From contig JAURZK010000109.1 of the NCBI GenBank assembly GCA_030653505.1, forward strand, positions 1 to 64,000: a stretch of DNA of 64,000 bases. The letters are read 5' to 3'. This document shows, in pieces, positions 27,710 through 35,835 of the stretch. The notes below the pieces were generated by a model. The model saw only the letters and a list, made by a program, of their open reading frames with translations. It did no database searches and was not told where the DNA came from. Source of the stretch: Rubrivivax sp. Lineage in GTDB: Bacteria > Pseudomonadota > Gammaproteobacteria > Burkholderiales > Burkholderiaceae_C. Made by a program: the position numbers and the translations under genes. The number at the start of each line of letters is the position of its first letter. Within the stretch, counting starts at the first letter, position 1.

Positions 27710-28204
27710 ATGCACACACTTTCCACACTGCCCCACGCTGTCATCGTCGGCGTCGGTGCGACGGCGCTGATGGACATCTGGTTGCTGCTGCTGCAGCGCG
27801 CCGGCGTCCCGACGATGGACTTCGCATTGCTGGGGCGCTGGGTCGGCCACCTGTGCCACGGCCAGTTCGCGCACGACGCCATCCGGCGTGCACCCGCGAT
27901 ACGCGGCGAGCGGACCCTGGGCTGGCTGACGCACTACGTCGTGGGCATCGTGTTTGCCGCCATGCTGGTGGCCCTGCAGGGTGAACTCTGGCTGCACAAG
28001 CCGTCCTTGCTACCGGCCCTGGCGTGGGGCCTGGCCACGGCGGCAGCGCCACTGCTGCTGCTGCAACCGGCGATGGGTGCGGGCATCGCATCGTCGCGGA
28101 CCCCGGCGCCACTGAAGAACGGCCTGCGCAGCCTCGTCAACCACGCCGTCTTCGGCCTCGGCCTGTTCGTCAGCGCAAGCACCGTGGCCGCGCTGACGGC
28201 CTGA
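27710..28204 (+). CDS. DUF2938 family membrane protein
   Basis: A 164-residue protein with four to five predicted membrane helices. The family signature is visible in GVGATALMDIWLLLLQRAGVPTMDFALLGRWVGHL, HYVVGIVFAAMLVAL, and LQPAMGAGIASSRTP. ATG at 27710 has AAGGAAC just upstream, and 41 bp separate it from the MerR-controlled -10 box. The function of DUF2938 is unknown. It is the first gene of a three-gene run with a flavodoxin and a DUF2798 protein. Confidence 0.85.
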   Translation: MHTLSTLPHAVIVGVGATALMDIWLLLLQRAGVPTMDFALLGRWVGHLCHGQFAHDAIRRAPAIRGERTLGWLTHYVVGIVFAAMLVALQGELWLHKPSLLPALAWGLATAAAPLLLLQPAMGAGIASSRTPAPLKNGLRSLVNHAVFGLGLFVSASTVAALTA

Positions 28205-28246
28205 GCCTGCGGCGATCCATGTTCCACCCCCAACTTGCTCGAAACC

Positions 28247-28816
28247 ATGCATCAACTCGCCATCGTCTACCACAGTGCCCAGGGGCACACCGAACACATC
28301 GCCCGCCACATCGCCGAGGGCGCACGCAGCGCGGGCACCTCCGAGGTCGAACTGCTCACCGCCGACACCCTTGCTCGCGAACCCGACCGGCTGCTGCCGT
28401 ACGACGGCCTCATCCTGGGCTCGCCCACCTACCTGGGCGGCGTATCGGCACCGTTCAAGGGCTTCATGGACGCGACCGGGCGGCTGTGGCGCACGCAGGC
28501 CCTGAAGGGCAAGCTTGCCGCCGGATTCACGGTGTCCTCGCTGCCCGCCGGCGACAAGCAGTCCACGTTGATGTCGATGTGGGTGTTCAGCATGCAGCAT
28601 GGGATGGTCTGGGTCGGCAACCCCTTCCTGCCCGAACAGCACAAGGGGGTGCCCTACGACGAGGCGGCCAACCGCCTGGGATCCTGGTCGGGGCTCATGG
28701 CGCAGGCCGGACACGGGTCAGCCGCAGATGCCTTCGTCGCGGGTGACCTGAAGACAGCAGACATGTTCGGGCGGCACTTTGCCGACACCCTGGCGCGCTT
28801 CGCCGTGCCGGCCTGA
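28247..28816 (+). CDS. Flavodoxin-fold NAD(P)H-quinone reductase-like protein (WrbA-like), copy 1
   Basis: A 189-residue flavodoxin-fold protein. The FMN phosphate loop is VYHSAQGHTEHIA, and the second FMN loop is LGSPTYLGGVSAPFKGFMD. The motif FSMQHGMVWVG near residue 120 is shared with the second copy at 32008. WrbA relatives reduce quinones by two electrons and so avoid semiquinone radicals. ATG at 28247 fits the family better than the TTG four codons upstream. It lies in the MerR-controlled operon, which suggests a role in response to quinones or electrophiles. Confidence 0.88.
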   Translation: MHQLAIVYHSAQGHTEHIARHIAEGARSAGTSEVELLTADTLAREPDRLLPYDGLILGSPTYLGGVSAPFKGFMDATGRLWRTQALKGKLAAGFTVSSLPAGDKQSTLMSMWVFSMQHGMVWVGNPFLPEQHKGVPYDEAANRLGSWSGLMAQAGHGSAADAFVAGDLKTADMFGRHFADTLARFAVPA

Positions 28817-28842
28817 AACCACACCAGCCACCGGAGCTTCAT

Positions 28843-29070
28843 ATGCTGCCCAGGAAACTCGCGCCGATGCTCTTCGGGCTTCTGCTGTCAGGTTTGATGT
28901 CGTTGTTGGTGTCGGGCATCTCGACGTGGCATGCAGGCGGGCTGGCCGCTGGTTTTGCCGCCAGCTGGGTCGGCGCCTGGCTGACGGCGTGGCCCATCGC
29001 CTTTCCCGCCGTCCTGCTTGCCGCGCCACTGGCGCGCCGCGCGGTGAATCGACTGGTGGCAACGCCATGA
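28843..29070 (+). CDS. DUF2798 family small membrane protein
   Basis: A 75-residue protein with two membrane helices (about 7-25 and 34-62). The sequence LPRKLAPMLFGLLLSGLMSLLVSGISTW and the WPIAFPAVLLAAPLARRAVNRLV end match DUF2798, a family of unknown function often near regulators and oxidoreductases. It lies 26 bp after the flavodoxin gene, with ATG preceded by GGAG. Its stop codon overlaps the first unit of an 8-bp tandem repeat. Confidence 0.8.
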   Translation: MLPRKLAPMLFGLLLSGLMSLLVSGISTWHAGGLAAGFAASWVGAWLTAWPIAFPAVLLAAPLARRAVNRLVATP

Positions 29071-29106
29071 GCCGATGAGCCGATGAGCCGATGGGCCGAT
29101 GGGCCG
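29067..29106. repeat. 8-bp tandem repeat, five copies (ATGRGCCG)
   Basis: Five head-to-tail copies, three ATGAGCCG followed by two ATGGGCCG. The first copy overlaps the DUF2798 stop codon. Such arrays can change copy number by slippage. Confidence 0.9.
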
Positions 29107-29119
29107 ACATCGTCTTCCG

Positions 29120-29174
29120 CCGCCTGCCGCCAGCCGCCTGCCGTCTGCCGTTGCCGCCTGCCGCCTGCCGCCGG
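29120..29174. repeat. 7-bp tandem repeat, eight units (CCGCCTG)
   Basis: Eight consecutive units related to CCGCCTG, four of them exact and one shortened to 6 bp. With the nearby 8-bp array it fills the gap between the DUF2798 gene and gluQ. Confidence 0.85.
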
Positions 29175-29217
29175 CCTCACCGCCGAACAGGCACGGTGCC
29201 TGAGCGCCACTGACGCG

Positions 29218-30147
29218 TCACCGGGCGCGCTCGCCACTCGCGTCGTCGCAGCGTGGCAGGCAGGCGTGGTGCTCGCCCCACGCGTGCACCGCCTGGGCCA
29301 GCCAGTCGGCCGCGCCTTGCGCCGCCAGCGCCGGCAGACCGAGCACCCTGCCTGCGGCCCGCAGCGCGCTCAGCACGGCCGCCTCGGTGACCAGGTGCAG
29401 CGGCATGGCAGCGTTCTGCTTGCTCAGCTTGCGGCCGTCGGCGGCCAGCACCAGCGGCGTGTGCAGGTAGCGCGGGGTCGGCAGGCCCAGGGCGCGCTGC
29501 AGCAGGATCTGGCGCGCCGTGTTGTCGGCCAGGTCCTCACCGCGCACGACGTCGGTGATGCCCTGCGCAGCGTCGTCCACCACCACCGCCAGCTGGTAGG
29601 CCCACAGCCCGTCGGCGCGGTGCAGCACGAAGTCGCCCACCGCGGCGGCGACGTCCTGCTGCATCGCGCCCAGTCGGCGGTCGGTCCACTGCACCACGCC
29701 TGCGGCGCGGAAGCGCACGGCGCGTGACGGCCGGCCGTGCAGACCCCCGCCGGGTCCGGGCCGGCAGGTGCCGGGGTAGATGCGTTCGGCCTCGGCCTCG
29801 TGAGGCACGCCGCGCGCCAGCCAGTACAGCTCGATGTCCTTGCGCGTGCAGGCGCAGTCGTAGGCGTGGCCGCCCGCACGCAGTTGCCGCAATGCCGCCG
29901 CATAGGCGGCACCGCGTGTCGACTGCCACCACGGCGGCTCGTCGGGCCGCATGCCGCAGGCCGCCAGCTGGCCCAGGATGCCTTCGCCCGCGCCGGGCAC
30001 GCAGCGCGGGGTGTCGATGTCCTCGATGCGCACCAGCCAGGCACCACGGTGGGCACGTGCATCGAGCCAGCTGGCCAGTGCCGCCACCAGCGAACCGGCG
30101 TGCAGCAGCCCGGTGGGCGAAGGCGCAAAGCGGCCGCGGTAGGCCAC
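29218..30147 (-). CDS. gluQ: Glutamyl-Q tRNA(Asp) synthetase
   Basis: A GluRS paralogue of 309 residues that attaches glutamate to the queuosine base of tRNA(Asp) and lacks an anticodon-binding domain. It shows [21 protein letters not shown] (the HIGH-type region), RIEDIDTPR, the zinc site with YDCAC and [34 protein letters not shown], and the KLSKQN loop. The start is GTG at 30147, eight bases after the LysR stop; the longer ORF would run into that gene. It probably shares a transcript with the LysR gene. Confidence 0.92.
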   Translation of the reverse strand: MAYRGRFAPSPTGLLHAGSLVAALASWLDARAHRGAWLVRIEDIDTPRCVPGAGEGILGQLAACGMRPDEPPWWQSTRGAAYAAALRQLRAGGHAYDCACTRKDIELYWLARGVPHEAEAERIYPGTCRPGPGGGLHGRPSRAVRFRAAGVVQWTDRRLGAMQQDVAAAVGDFVLHRADGLWAYQLAVVVDDAAQGITDVVRGEDLADNTARQILLQRALGLPTPRYLHTPLVLAADGRKLSKQNAAMPLHLVTEAAVLSALRAAGRVLGLPALAAQGAADWLAQAVHAWGEHHACLPRCDDASGERAR

Positions 30148-30154
30148 GGCCGCG

Positions 30155-31138
30155 TCAGCAGAGCGGCCCGGCGTGCCGCTGCAGCAAGGCCCGCTGCGTC
30201 GCCGGGCTCTCCAGCTGCGCCAGCCACCACTGCAACGCACGGCCCAGGCCCAGCGTGCCGCCGCGCTCGGCGCGCCAGGCGTAGTGCATGCTGGCCACGG
30301 TGGCCGCACGCGCCGTCTCCTTCTGCACCAACGTGCCGGCTTCCAGGTGCGGGCGCGCCAGCGGCTCGGGGATGAAACCGCAGCCCAGGCAGCGCAGCAG
30401 CGCTTCCAGCTTCATGCGCATGTTGGGCACCGTCAGCACGTCCTGTCCGGGCAGCAGGTTCAGCGTCATCGGCGCCAGGCGCTGTGCGGTGTCGGCCACG
30501 GCCACCGCGCGGTGGTGCACGAGCTGGGCGTCGCTGAGCGGCCCGCTGACCGCCGCCAGGGGGTGGTGCGGCGCGACGCAGTAGACGAAGGGCACCTCGC
30601 CCAACGGCCGCAACTCGATGCCGCCCGGGTTGGTGTGCAGCGCCGAGACACCGATGGCCAGGTCGACCTGGCCCGTCACCAGCGCCTCCCAGGTGCCGGT
30701 GAGCACGTCGGTGCGCAGCCGTACGCGGGTCGCGGGGCCCGCCGAGGCACCCTCGTCGCGCACGTCGCGGACCTCGCAGAAGGCCTGCACCAGCTCGAAC
30801 ACCGTGGGCACCGAGAGGATGTCTTCGATGCTGATCGCCAGCTGCGTCTCCCAGCCGCTGGCCACGCGGCGCACACGGTTGGCCACGGCGTCCATTTCCT
30901 GCAGCAGGCGGCGGCCTTCGTGCAGCAGTTCGGTGCCTGCGGCCGTCAGCTGGGCCTGGCGTGAGCTGCGGTCGAAGAGCAGCACGTCCAGGGCCTCTTC
31001 GAGTTGCCGCACGCTGTAGGTCAGTGCCGAGGGCACCTTGCCCAGCTCACGCGCCGCGGCGGCGAAGCTGCCGGTGCGCGCGATGGTGTCCATCATCACC
31101 AGGGCGTCGGGGGTGAGGGCGTTGTTGCGGTCGGCCAT
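30155..31138 (-). CDS. LysR-family transcriptional regulator
   Basis: A 327-residue LTTR. The N-terminal helix-turn-helix reads [53 protein letters not shown], followed by a linker helix and a periplasmic-binding-like effector domain. ATG at 31138 is preferred over the GTG three codons upstream. It diverges from the pirin gene across 92 bp with a TTGAA-N7-TTCAA dyad, so it probably controls pirin and the flavodoxin behind it. Confidence 0.92.
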   Translation of the reverse strand: MADRNNALTPDALVMMDTIARTGSFAAAARELGKVPSALTYSVRQLEEALDVLLFDRSSRQAQLTAAGTELLHEGRRLLQEMDAVANRVRRVASGWETQLAISIEDILSVPTVFELVQAFCEVRDVRDEGASAGPATRVRLRTDVLTGTWEALVTGQVDLAIGVSALHTNPGGIELRPLGEVPFVYCVAPHHPLAAVSGPLSDAQLVHHRAVAVADTAQRLAPMTLNLLPGQDVLTVPNMRMKLEALLRCLGCGFIPEPLARPHLEAGTLVQKETARAATVASMHYAWRAERGGTLGLGRALQWWLAQLESPATQRALLQRHAGPLC

Positions 31139-31152
31139 GGGCTTCACTTTAA

Positions 31153-31169
31153 TTGAACGGCCTCTTCAA
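31153..31169. promoter_or_regulatory. Candidate LysR operator (TTGAA-N7-TTCAA)
   Basis: A perfect 5-bp inverted repeat, TTGAA-CGGCCTC-TTCAA, lies 15 bp from the LysR ATG in the divergent gap. It contains the T-N11-A arrangement that LTTRs recognise. Confidence 0.5.
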
Positions 31170-31230
31170 GCCGGGTCAGCCACCGCACGGATGGCGCTGC
31201 CTACAGTCGTCACACTGCAAGGAGCACCCC

Positions 31231-31965
31231 ATGATCACCCTGCGCAAGTCCGCCGAAAGAGGTTACGCCGACCACGGCTGGCTGAAGAGCTTCCACAGCT
31301 TCAGCTTCGCCGATTACCACGACCCGCGCCACATGGGCGTGGGCAACCTGCGTGTCATCAACGAAGACCGCATCGCCCCCGGCACCGGCTTCGGCACGCA
31401 CGGGCACCGCGACATGGAGATCGTGTCCTACGTGCTCGAAGGTGCGCTGGCGCATGCCGACAGCATGGGCAATGGGTCGCTCGCCGGCGGAGCCGGCGGC
31501 GGGGCGGCGAGCGTCATCCGCCCCGGCGACGTGCAGCGCATGAGCGCCGGCACCGGCGTGCGCCACAGCGAGTTCAACCATGCCGCCGACGCCACCACAC
31601 ACTTCCTGCAGATCTGGATCCTGCCGACCAAGACCGGCATCGAGCCCGGCTACGAGCAGAAGCACTTCGACGCCCAGAGCAAGCGCGGCCGCCTGGTCAC
31701 CGTGGCCTCGCCCGACGGGCGCGAGGGTTCGGTGACCGTGCACGCCGACGCCCTGCTGCGTGCCGGCCTCTTCAGCGGCGAAGAACACGCCGAACTCGCA
31801 CTGGACCCGGCACGCATCACCTACGTGCACCTGGTGCGCGGCAGTCTGCGTGTCAACGACCGCCAGCTGCACGCCGGCGACGCAGTGCGCCTGGACCGCG
31901 AGAACCGGCTGAGCCTCGAGGGCGGCGAAGACGCCGAGGTGCTGGTCTTCGATCTGGCGCCCTGA
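31231..31965 (+). CDS. Pirin family protein (bicupin, YhhW-like)
   Basis: A 244-residue bicupin. The N-terminal cupin holds the metal ligands in GTHGHRDMEIVSYVLEGALAHADSMGN and MSAGTGVRHSEFNHA, and the sequence LQIWILPTKTGIEPGYEQKHF is typical of pirins of the YhhW type. Bacterial members can oxidise quercetin, and some influence central metabolism. ATG at 31231 is preceded by AAGGAG. The gene is divergent from LysR and 42 bp upstream of a flavodoxin. Confidence 0.92.
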   Translation: MITLRKSAERGYADHGWLKSFHSFSFADYHDPRHMGVGNLRVINEDRIAPGTGFGTHGHRDMEIVSYVLEGALAHADSMGNGSLAGGAGGGAASVIRPGDVQRMSAGTGVRHSEFNHAADATTHFLQIWILPTKTGIEPGYEQKHFDAQSKRGRLVTVASPDGREGSVTVHADALLRAGLFSGEEHAELALDPARITYVHLVRGSLRVNDRQLHAGDAVRLDRENRLSLEGGEDAEVLVFDLAP

Positions 31966-32007
31966 GACCACCCCGACACCACCCGTTCACCCCCCAAGGA
32001 GTCCCCC

Positions 32008-32562
32008 ATGAGCAAGATCGTCATCGTCTACCACAGCGGCTACGGCCATACGCAGAAGATCGCCGAGGCCGTTGCCGAGGGCAGCGGCGGCGCGCTGCTG
32101 GCCATCGACGCCGAAGGCCAGCTGCCCGAGGGCGCCTGGGAACGGCTGGCCGCCGCCAAGGCCATCGTCTTCGGTTCACCCACCTACATGGGCAACGTGA
32201 GCTGGCAGTTCAAGAAGTTCGCCGACGCATCGAGCAAGCCCTGGTTCAGCAAGACCTGGCGCAACAAGCTGGCCGCCGGCTTCACGAACAGCGCCACCAT
32301 CAACGGCGACAAGTTCAGCACTGTGCAGTACCTGATGACGCTGAGCCAGCAGCACGGCATGTTGTGGGTCGGCATGGGCATGCACGCGCCCAATGCCAAG
32401 CAGCACACACGTGACGACGTCAACAACCTGGGCGGCTACAGCGGCCTGATCACGACCACACCCTCGGACGCCTCGGTCGACGAGATGGTGCCGGGCGACA
32501 TCGCCACCGCCAAGGCCTTCGGCCAGCGCGTGGCCGAAGCCGCCGCGCTGCTGCGCGACTGA
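32008..32562 (+). CDS. Flavodoxin-fold NAD(P)H-quinone reductase-like protein, copy 2
   Basis: A 184-residue WrbA-like flavodoxin. FMN loops are VYHSGYGHTQKIAEAV and FGSPTYMGNVSWQFKKFAD; the segment LSQQHGMLWVGMGM matches copy 1 at 28247. It sits 42 bp behind pirin with a strong AAGGAG ribosome site, so the two are probably co-transcribed under the LysR protein. The pairing of a pirin with a quinone reductase suggests handling of aromatic or quinone compounds, which is inference. Confidence 0.9.
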   Translation: MSKIVIVYHSGYGHTQKIAEAVAEGSGGALLAIDAEGQLPEGAWERLAAAKAIVFGSPTYMGNVSWQFKKFADASSKPWFSKTWRNKLAAGFTNSATINGDKFSTVQYLMTLSQQHGMLWVGMGMHAPNAKQHTRDDVNNLGGYSGLITTTPSDASVDEMVPGDIATAKAFGQRVAEAAALLRD

Positions 32563-32619
32563 CGCTGCGCTGCCGGTGCCGTGCGCCCGGGCGCGCGGCC
32601 CGGCGCTACAGTGCGCGCC

Positions 32620-33339
32620 ATGGACACCCTGGCTTCGCTCTGGCGCGTGCTGCCCTGGCCCGACTGGGTGGCGCTGGCGCTGTTCTTCGTCGCGTGGGTG
32701 GGCTACGCGCGATTTGCGCACCGGCGCGCCACGACCAAGCCGTCGCTGCTGGCGCTGACCAACCGCGAGCGCACGCGCTGGATGCTGCAGGCCACCTGGC
32801 GCGATACACGCGTCATCGACGGCTCGGTGGTGCAGACGCTGTCGGCCAGCCCGTCCTTCTTCGCCAGCACCACCATCCTCATCATCGGCGGCCTGCTGGC
32901 CGTGCTGTCGACGACCGACAAGGCCAGCGACCTGGTGCGCGAGATTCCCTTTGCGGCGCGCACCTCGATGCTGGTGTTCGACCTCAAGGTGGTGCTGCTG
33001 ATGGCCATCTTCGTCTACGCCTTCTTCCGCTTCACCTGGAGCCTGCGCCAGTACGGTTTCGGGGCGCTGCTGCTGGGCGCCGCGCCGCTGCCCGAGCGCT
33101 ACACCGACGAGGCCCTGCGCACCGCCTTCGCCAGCCGCGCCGGCCGCGTCATGGGCCTGGCCGCCGAGGCCTTCAACGACGGCCTGCGCGCCTACTACAT
33201 GAGCTTCGCGGCCGTGGCCTGGTTCTCCTCGCCTTGGGCGCTGATGGCGGGCACGGCAGGCGTCATCTTCGTGCTCTACCGGCGCGAGTTCCATTCCGAC
33301 GTGCTGGCCGTGCTGGCCGCCGATGGCACGGGGCCCTGA
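32620..33339 (+). CDS. DUF599 family membrane protein
   Basis: A 239-residue integral membrane protein with four predicted helices (about 10-30, 80-98, 118-142 and 195-225). The segment SFFASTTILIIGGLLAVLSTTDKA and the LKVVLLMAIFVYAFFRFTWSLRQYGF helix fit DUF599, whose function is unknown. ATG at 32620 is the natural start; upstream codons are Arg/Gly-rich. A TACAGT hexamer 10 bp upstream of the ATG is too close to be its -10 box unless the transcript is nearly leaderless. Confidence 0.8.
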   Translation: MDTLASLWRVLPWPDWVALALFFVAWVGYARFAHRRATTKPSLLALTNRERTRWMLQATWRDTRVIDGSVVQTLSASPSFFASTTILIIGGLLAVLSTTDKASDLVREIPFAARTSMLVFDLKVVLLMAIFVYAFFRFTWSLRQYGFGALLLGAAPLPERYTDEALRTAFASRAGRVMGLAAEAFNDGLRAYYMSFAAVAWFSSPWALMAGTAGVIFVLYRREFHSDVLAVLAADGTGP

Positions 33340-33392
33340 GGCGCCCGCGCCGCCGCACGCCCGCGCATCCCACCCCGCAGGAGGACGCTCCC

Positions 33393-34382
33393 ATGCCCCG
33401 CCCCACACGCCGCAGCTTGCTCGGCCTGGCCTTCGGCAGTGTTGCCGCATCGATGCTGGCCGCCGGCGCGCAGTACGCCCGTGCCGAAGCCCGACCGGTG
33501 AAGATCCTGGTCGGCTTCCCGGCCGGCGGCGGCACCGACGCCATCGCGCGCACGCTGGCCGACAGGCTGAAGGATCAACTCGGCGTGCCGGTGATCGTCG
33601 AGAACAAGCCCGGCGCCGGCGGCCAGCTCGCGGCGCAGGCACTGAAGGCGGCCGCGCCCGACGGCAACACGTTTTTCATCAGCCATGACCACACCATCAG
33701 CGTGTTGCCGCTGGTGGTCAAGAGCCCGGGCTTCGACCCCGCGAAGGACTTCGTTCCGGTTGCGGGCTTCGCCAGTTTTGTCAACGGCTTCGCGGTCTCG
33801 CCCGGCACGCCGGCGCGCAGCATGGCCGAGTACGTGGCCTGGGTGAAGGCCAGCGGTCAGGGCAAGGGCGCGGTGGGTGTGCCGGCGCCTGCGTCGACGC
33901 CCGAGTTCATGGTCAAGGTGCTGGGCGGCCAGTACGGGCTCGACCTGGTGCCCGCGCCCTACCGCGGCAGCGCGCCCATGCTGGCCGACATGCTGGGCAA
34001 CCAGATCCATGCCGGCGTCGGTTCGGTGCCCGATTTCATCGAGACCCACCGCGCCGGCCGCATCCGCCTGCTGGCCGTGGGCGGCGCGGCGCGCCAGCCC
34101 GCACTGCCCGAGGTGCCCACGCTGGCCGAACTGGGCCTGGCCGGCTTCGAGGCGCTGCCGTACTACGGCTTCTTCGCACCCGCAGGCACGCCCAGGGCGG
34201 CGCTGGACGGCTTCGCAGCCGCGCTGAGCCGGGTGTTGGCGCAGCCCGAGGTGAGGGTCCGGCTGACGGCCCTGGGCCTGGCGGTGGAGTTCATGGACGC
34301 CACGACGCTGGCTGCGCGGGAACAGGCCTACGCCCGCACCTGGGCAGAGATCATCCGCAAGACCGGTTTCCAGCCGCAGTAG
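33393..34382 (+). CDS. tctC: TctC/Bug-family tricarboxylate-type solute receptor
   Basis: A 329-residue periplasmic binding protein. The N-terminus PTRRSLLGLAFGSVAASMLAAGAQYARAEA has a twin arginine and a signal peptidase site, so Tat export is possible. The Bug signature follows: VKILVGFPAGGGTDAIARTLADRL, VIVENKPGAGG, and later PYRGSAPMLADMLGNQIHAGV and PTLAELGL. A GGAGG ribosome site precedes the ATG. No tctA or tctB is adjacent, so it may serve the transporter at 1-1.5 kb or a distant one; orphan Bug receptors are common in Burkholderiales. Confidence 0.92.
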   Translation: MPRPTRRSLLGLAFGSVAASMLAAGAQYARAEARPVKILVGFPAGGGTDAIARTLADRLKDQLGVPVIVENKPGAGGQLAAQALKAAAPDGNTFFISHDHTISVLPLVVKSPGFDPAKDFVPVAGFASFVNGFAVSPGTPARSMAEYVAWVKASGQGKGAVGVPAPASTPEFMVKVLGGQYGLDLVPAPYRGSAPMLADMLGNQIHAGVGSVPDFIETHRAGRIRLLAVGGAARQPALPEVPTLAELGLAGFEALPYYGFFAPAGTPRAALDGFAAALSRVLAQPEVRVRLTALGLAVEFMDATTLAAREQAYARTWAEIIRKTGFQPQ

Positions 34383-34599
34383 CCTCGGCTTCGCCGGGTT
34401 TCGGCTCGCGCAGCAGAGCCCAGGCCGTGGCCAGGCCGAAGCCGACGTTGAGCAGCGCGATGAAGGCCAGGAGCAGCAACGCCGTCGTGTTCAGCGGCAG
34501 TGTGCGCATGGCCCAGGCGCAGGCCGACGACAGCAGGTTGAAGAGCACCATCTGCCAGAAAAGGCCACGGCGCGGCTGCCACAGCCGACCCAGCTTCAC
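34351..34599 (-). CDS. Small two-helix membrane protein of unknown function
   Basis: An 82-residue product with two hydrophobic helices (about 13-32 and 39-64) and a short polar tail. GTG at 34599 gives a natural start (VKLGRLWQPRRGLFWQMVLF), 10 bp behind the methionine synthase stop. The last 32 bp overlap the 3' end of tctC on the other strand. Positive residues before the first helix suggest a cytoplasmic N-terminus. I do not recognise the family. Confidence 0.6.
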   Translation of the reverse strand: MKLGRLWQPRRGLFWQMVLFNLLSSACAWAMRTLPLNTTALLLLAFIALLNVGFGLATAWALLREPKPGEAEATAAGNRSCG

Positions 34600-34609
34600 G
34601 GCGCGGCGT

Positions 34610-35635
34610 TCACTTCGCGGCCAGGCGCGTGTCGGCCAGCTTCGCGCCCGCGGCCAGTGCACGGAGCTTGGCTTCGGCCACGGCGCGGCTCATCGGCGCC
34701 AGGCCGCAGTTGGTGCAGGCGATGAGGTGCTGGCGGGGCACGAACTGCAGCGCGCGGACTATGGTGTCGGCCACCTCTTCCGGTGTCTCGATGGTGTCGC
34801 TGGCGACGTCGATCACGCCCACCATCACGTCCTTGCCCGTCAGCAGCGCCATCAGGTCGGGCGGCACGTGCGAGTGGAAACACTCCAGGCTCACTTGCTT
34901 GATGCTGCTCCTGGCCAGCGCCGGGAACACCTTCTCGTACTGCCGCCACTCCTGGCCCAGGCTGTTCTTCCAGTCGATGTTGGCCTGGATGCCGTAGCCG
35001 TAGCAGATGTGCACCGCCGTCGTGCAGGTCAGGCCCTGCGCGGCGCGCTCCAGCGCCTCCACGCCCCAGGTGGCCGCGTCGTCCATGTAGACGTTGAAGG
35101 CCGGTTCGTCGAACTGCACGATGTCGATGCCGTCGGCCTGCAGCGCCAGCGCCTCCTCGTTCAGCAATTCGGCGAAGGCCATCGCGAGCTGGCGACGGTC
35201 GCCGTAGAAGCGGTCGGCCACGGTGTCGACGATGGTCAGCGGCCCGGGCAGCGTGAACTTGATCTTGCGCGTGGTGTGGGCGCGCAGGAATTGCGCCTCT
35301 GTGGCGTGCACGCGCCCCTTGAGCTTCAGCGCCGCCACCACCTGCGGCACCATCGCCTTGTAGCGGTCGTTGCGGATGCCCATCTCGACCTTGTGCTCGA
35401 AGTCGATGCCCTCGACCTGCTCCAGGAAGCCGTGCACGAAGTGCTGGCGGCTCTGCTCGCCGTCGCCGATCACGCTCAGGCCGGCGTCTTCCTGCGCCTT
35501 GATCCACAGCAGCGTGGCGTCGAGCTTGGCCTGCGCGAGTTCGGCGCCTTCGGCCTGCCACTGCGGCCAGAGTTTCTGCGTCTCGGCCAGCCAGGCGGGT
35601 TTGGGCAGGCTGCCGGCGATGGCGGTATCGAACAT
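34610..35635 (-). CDS. Core methionine synthase (MetE C-terminal domain only; MesD-like)
   Basis: A 341-residue protein that corresponds only to the catalytic barrel of cobalamin-independent methionine synthase. The zinc ligands expected in MetE are present: His and Cys in AVHICYGYG, Glu in VSLECFHSH and Cys in ACTNCGLAPM. FTLPGPLTIVDTVAD and VQFDEPAFNVYMD match the substrate region. Core enzymes such as MesD need the partner MesX (DUF1852), which is not adjacent here. ATG at 35635 is preferred; upstream codons are not conserved. It is divergent from the LytS kinase. Confidence 0.82.
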   Translation of the reverse strand: MFDTAIAGSLPKPAWLAETQKLWPQWQAEGAELAQAKLDATLLWIKAQEDAGLSVIGDGEQSRQHFVHGFLEQVEGIDFEHKVEMGIRNDRYKAMVPQVVAALKLKGRVHATEAQFLRAHTTRKIKFTLPGPLTIVDTVADRFYGDRRQLAMAFAELLNEEALALQADGIDIVQFDEPAFNVYMDDAATWGVEALERAAQGLTCTTAVHICYGYGIQANIDWKNSLGQEWRQYEKVFPALARSSIKQVSLECFHSHVPPDLMALLTGKDVMVGVIDVASDTIETPEEVADTIVRALQFVPRQHLIACTNCGLAPMSRAVAEAKLRALAAGAKLADTRLAAK

Positions 35636-35764
35636 GGTCCAGGTCTCCGTCTGTTTGGGGGTCGCAACGTGGGGCCGGCAGGTTACCGCAGCGGCGCTCG
35701 GACAGTTGGCAGTCGGACTTGCGGGCCAGGTTTCGCGCCCGGCTTCAGGCCACCTGCGGCGCGT

Positions 35765-35793
35765 TTGGTCGCCGACGCAGCGCTCTTGGTCGC
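35765..35793. promoter_or_regulatory. Direct repeat TTGGTCGC x2 with 21-bp period (candidate LytTR site)
   Basis: Two exact TTGGTCGC copies start 21 bp apart, two helical turns, about 40 bp before the LytS start codon. LytTR-domain regulators bind paired direct repeats of about 9 bp with this period, and a LytTR regulator is encoded just downstream. Confidence 0.45.
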
Positions 35794-35835
35794 AGCCCGC
35801 CCCGCAGCGGCCGCGCGCGGTTAGGCTGCGAGCCC

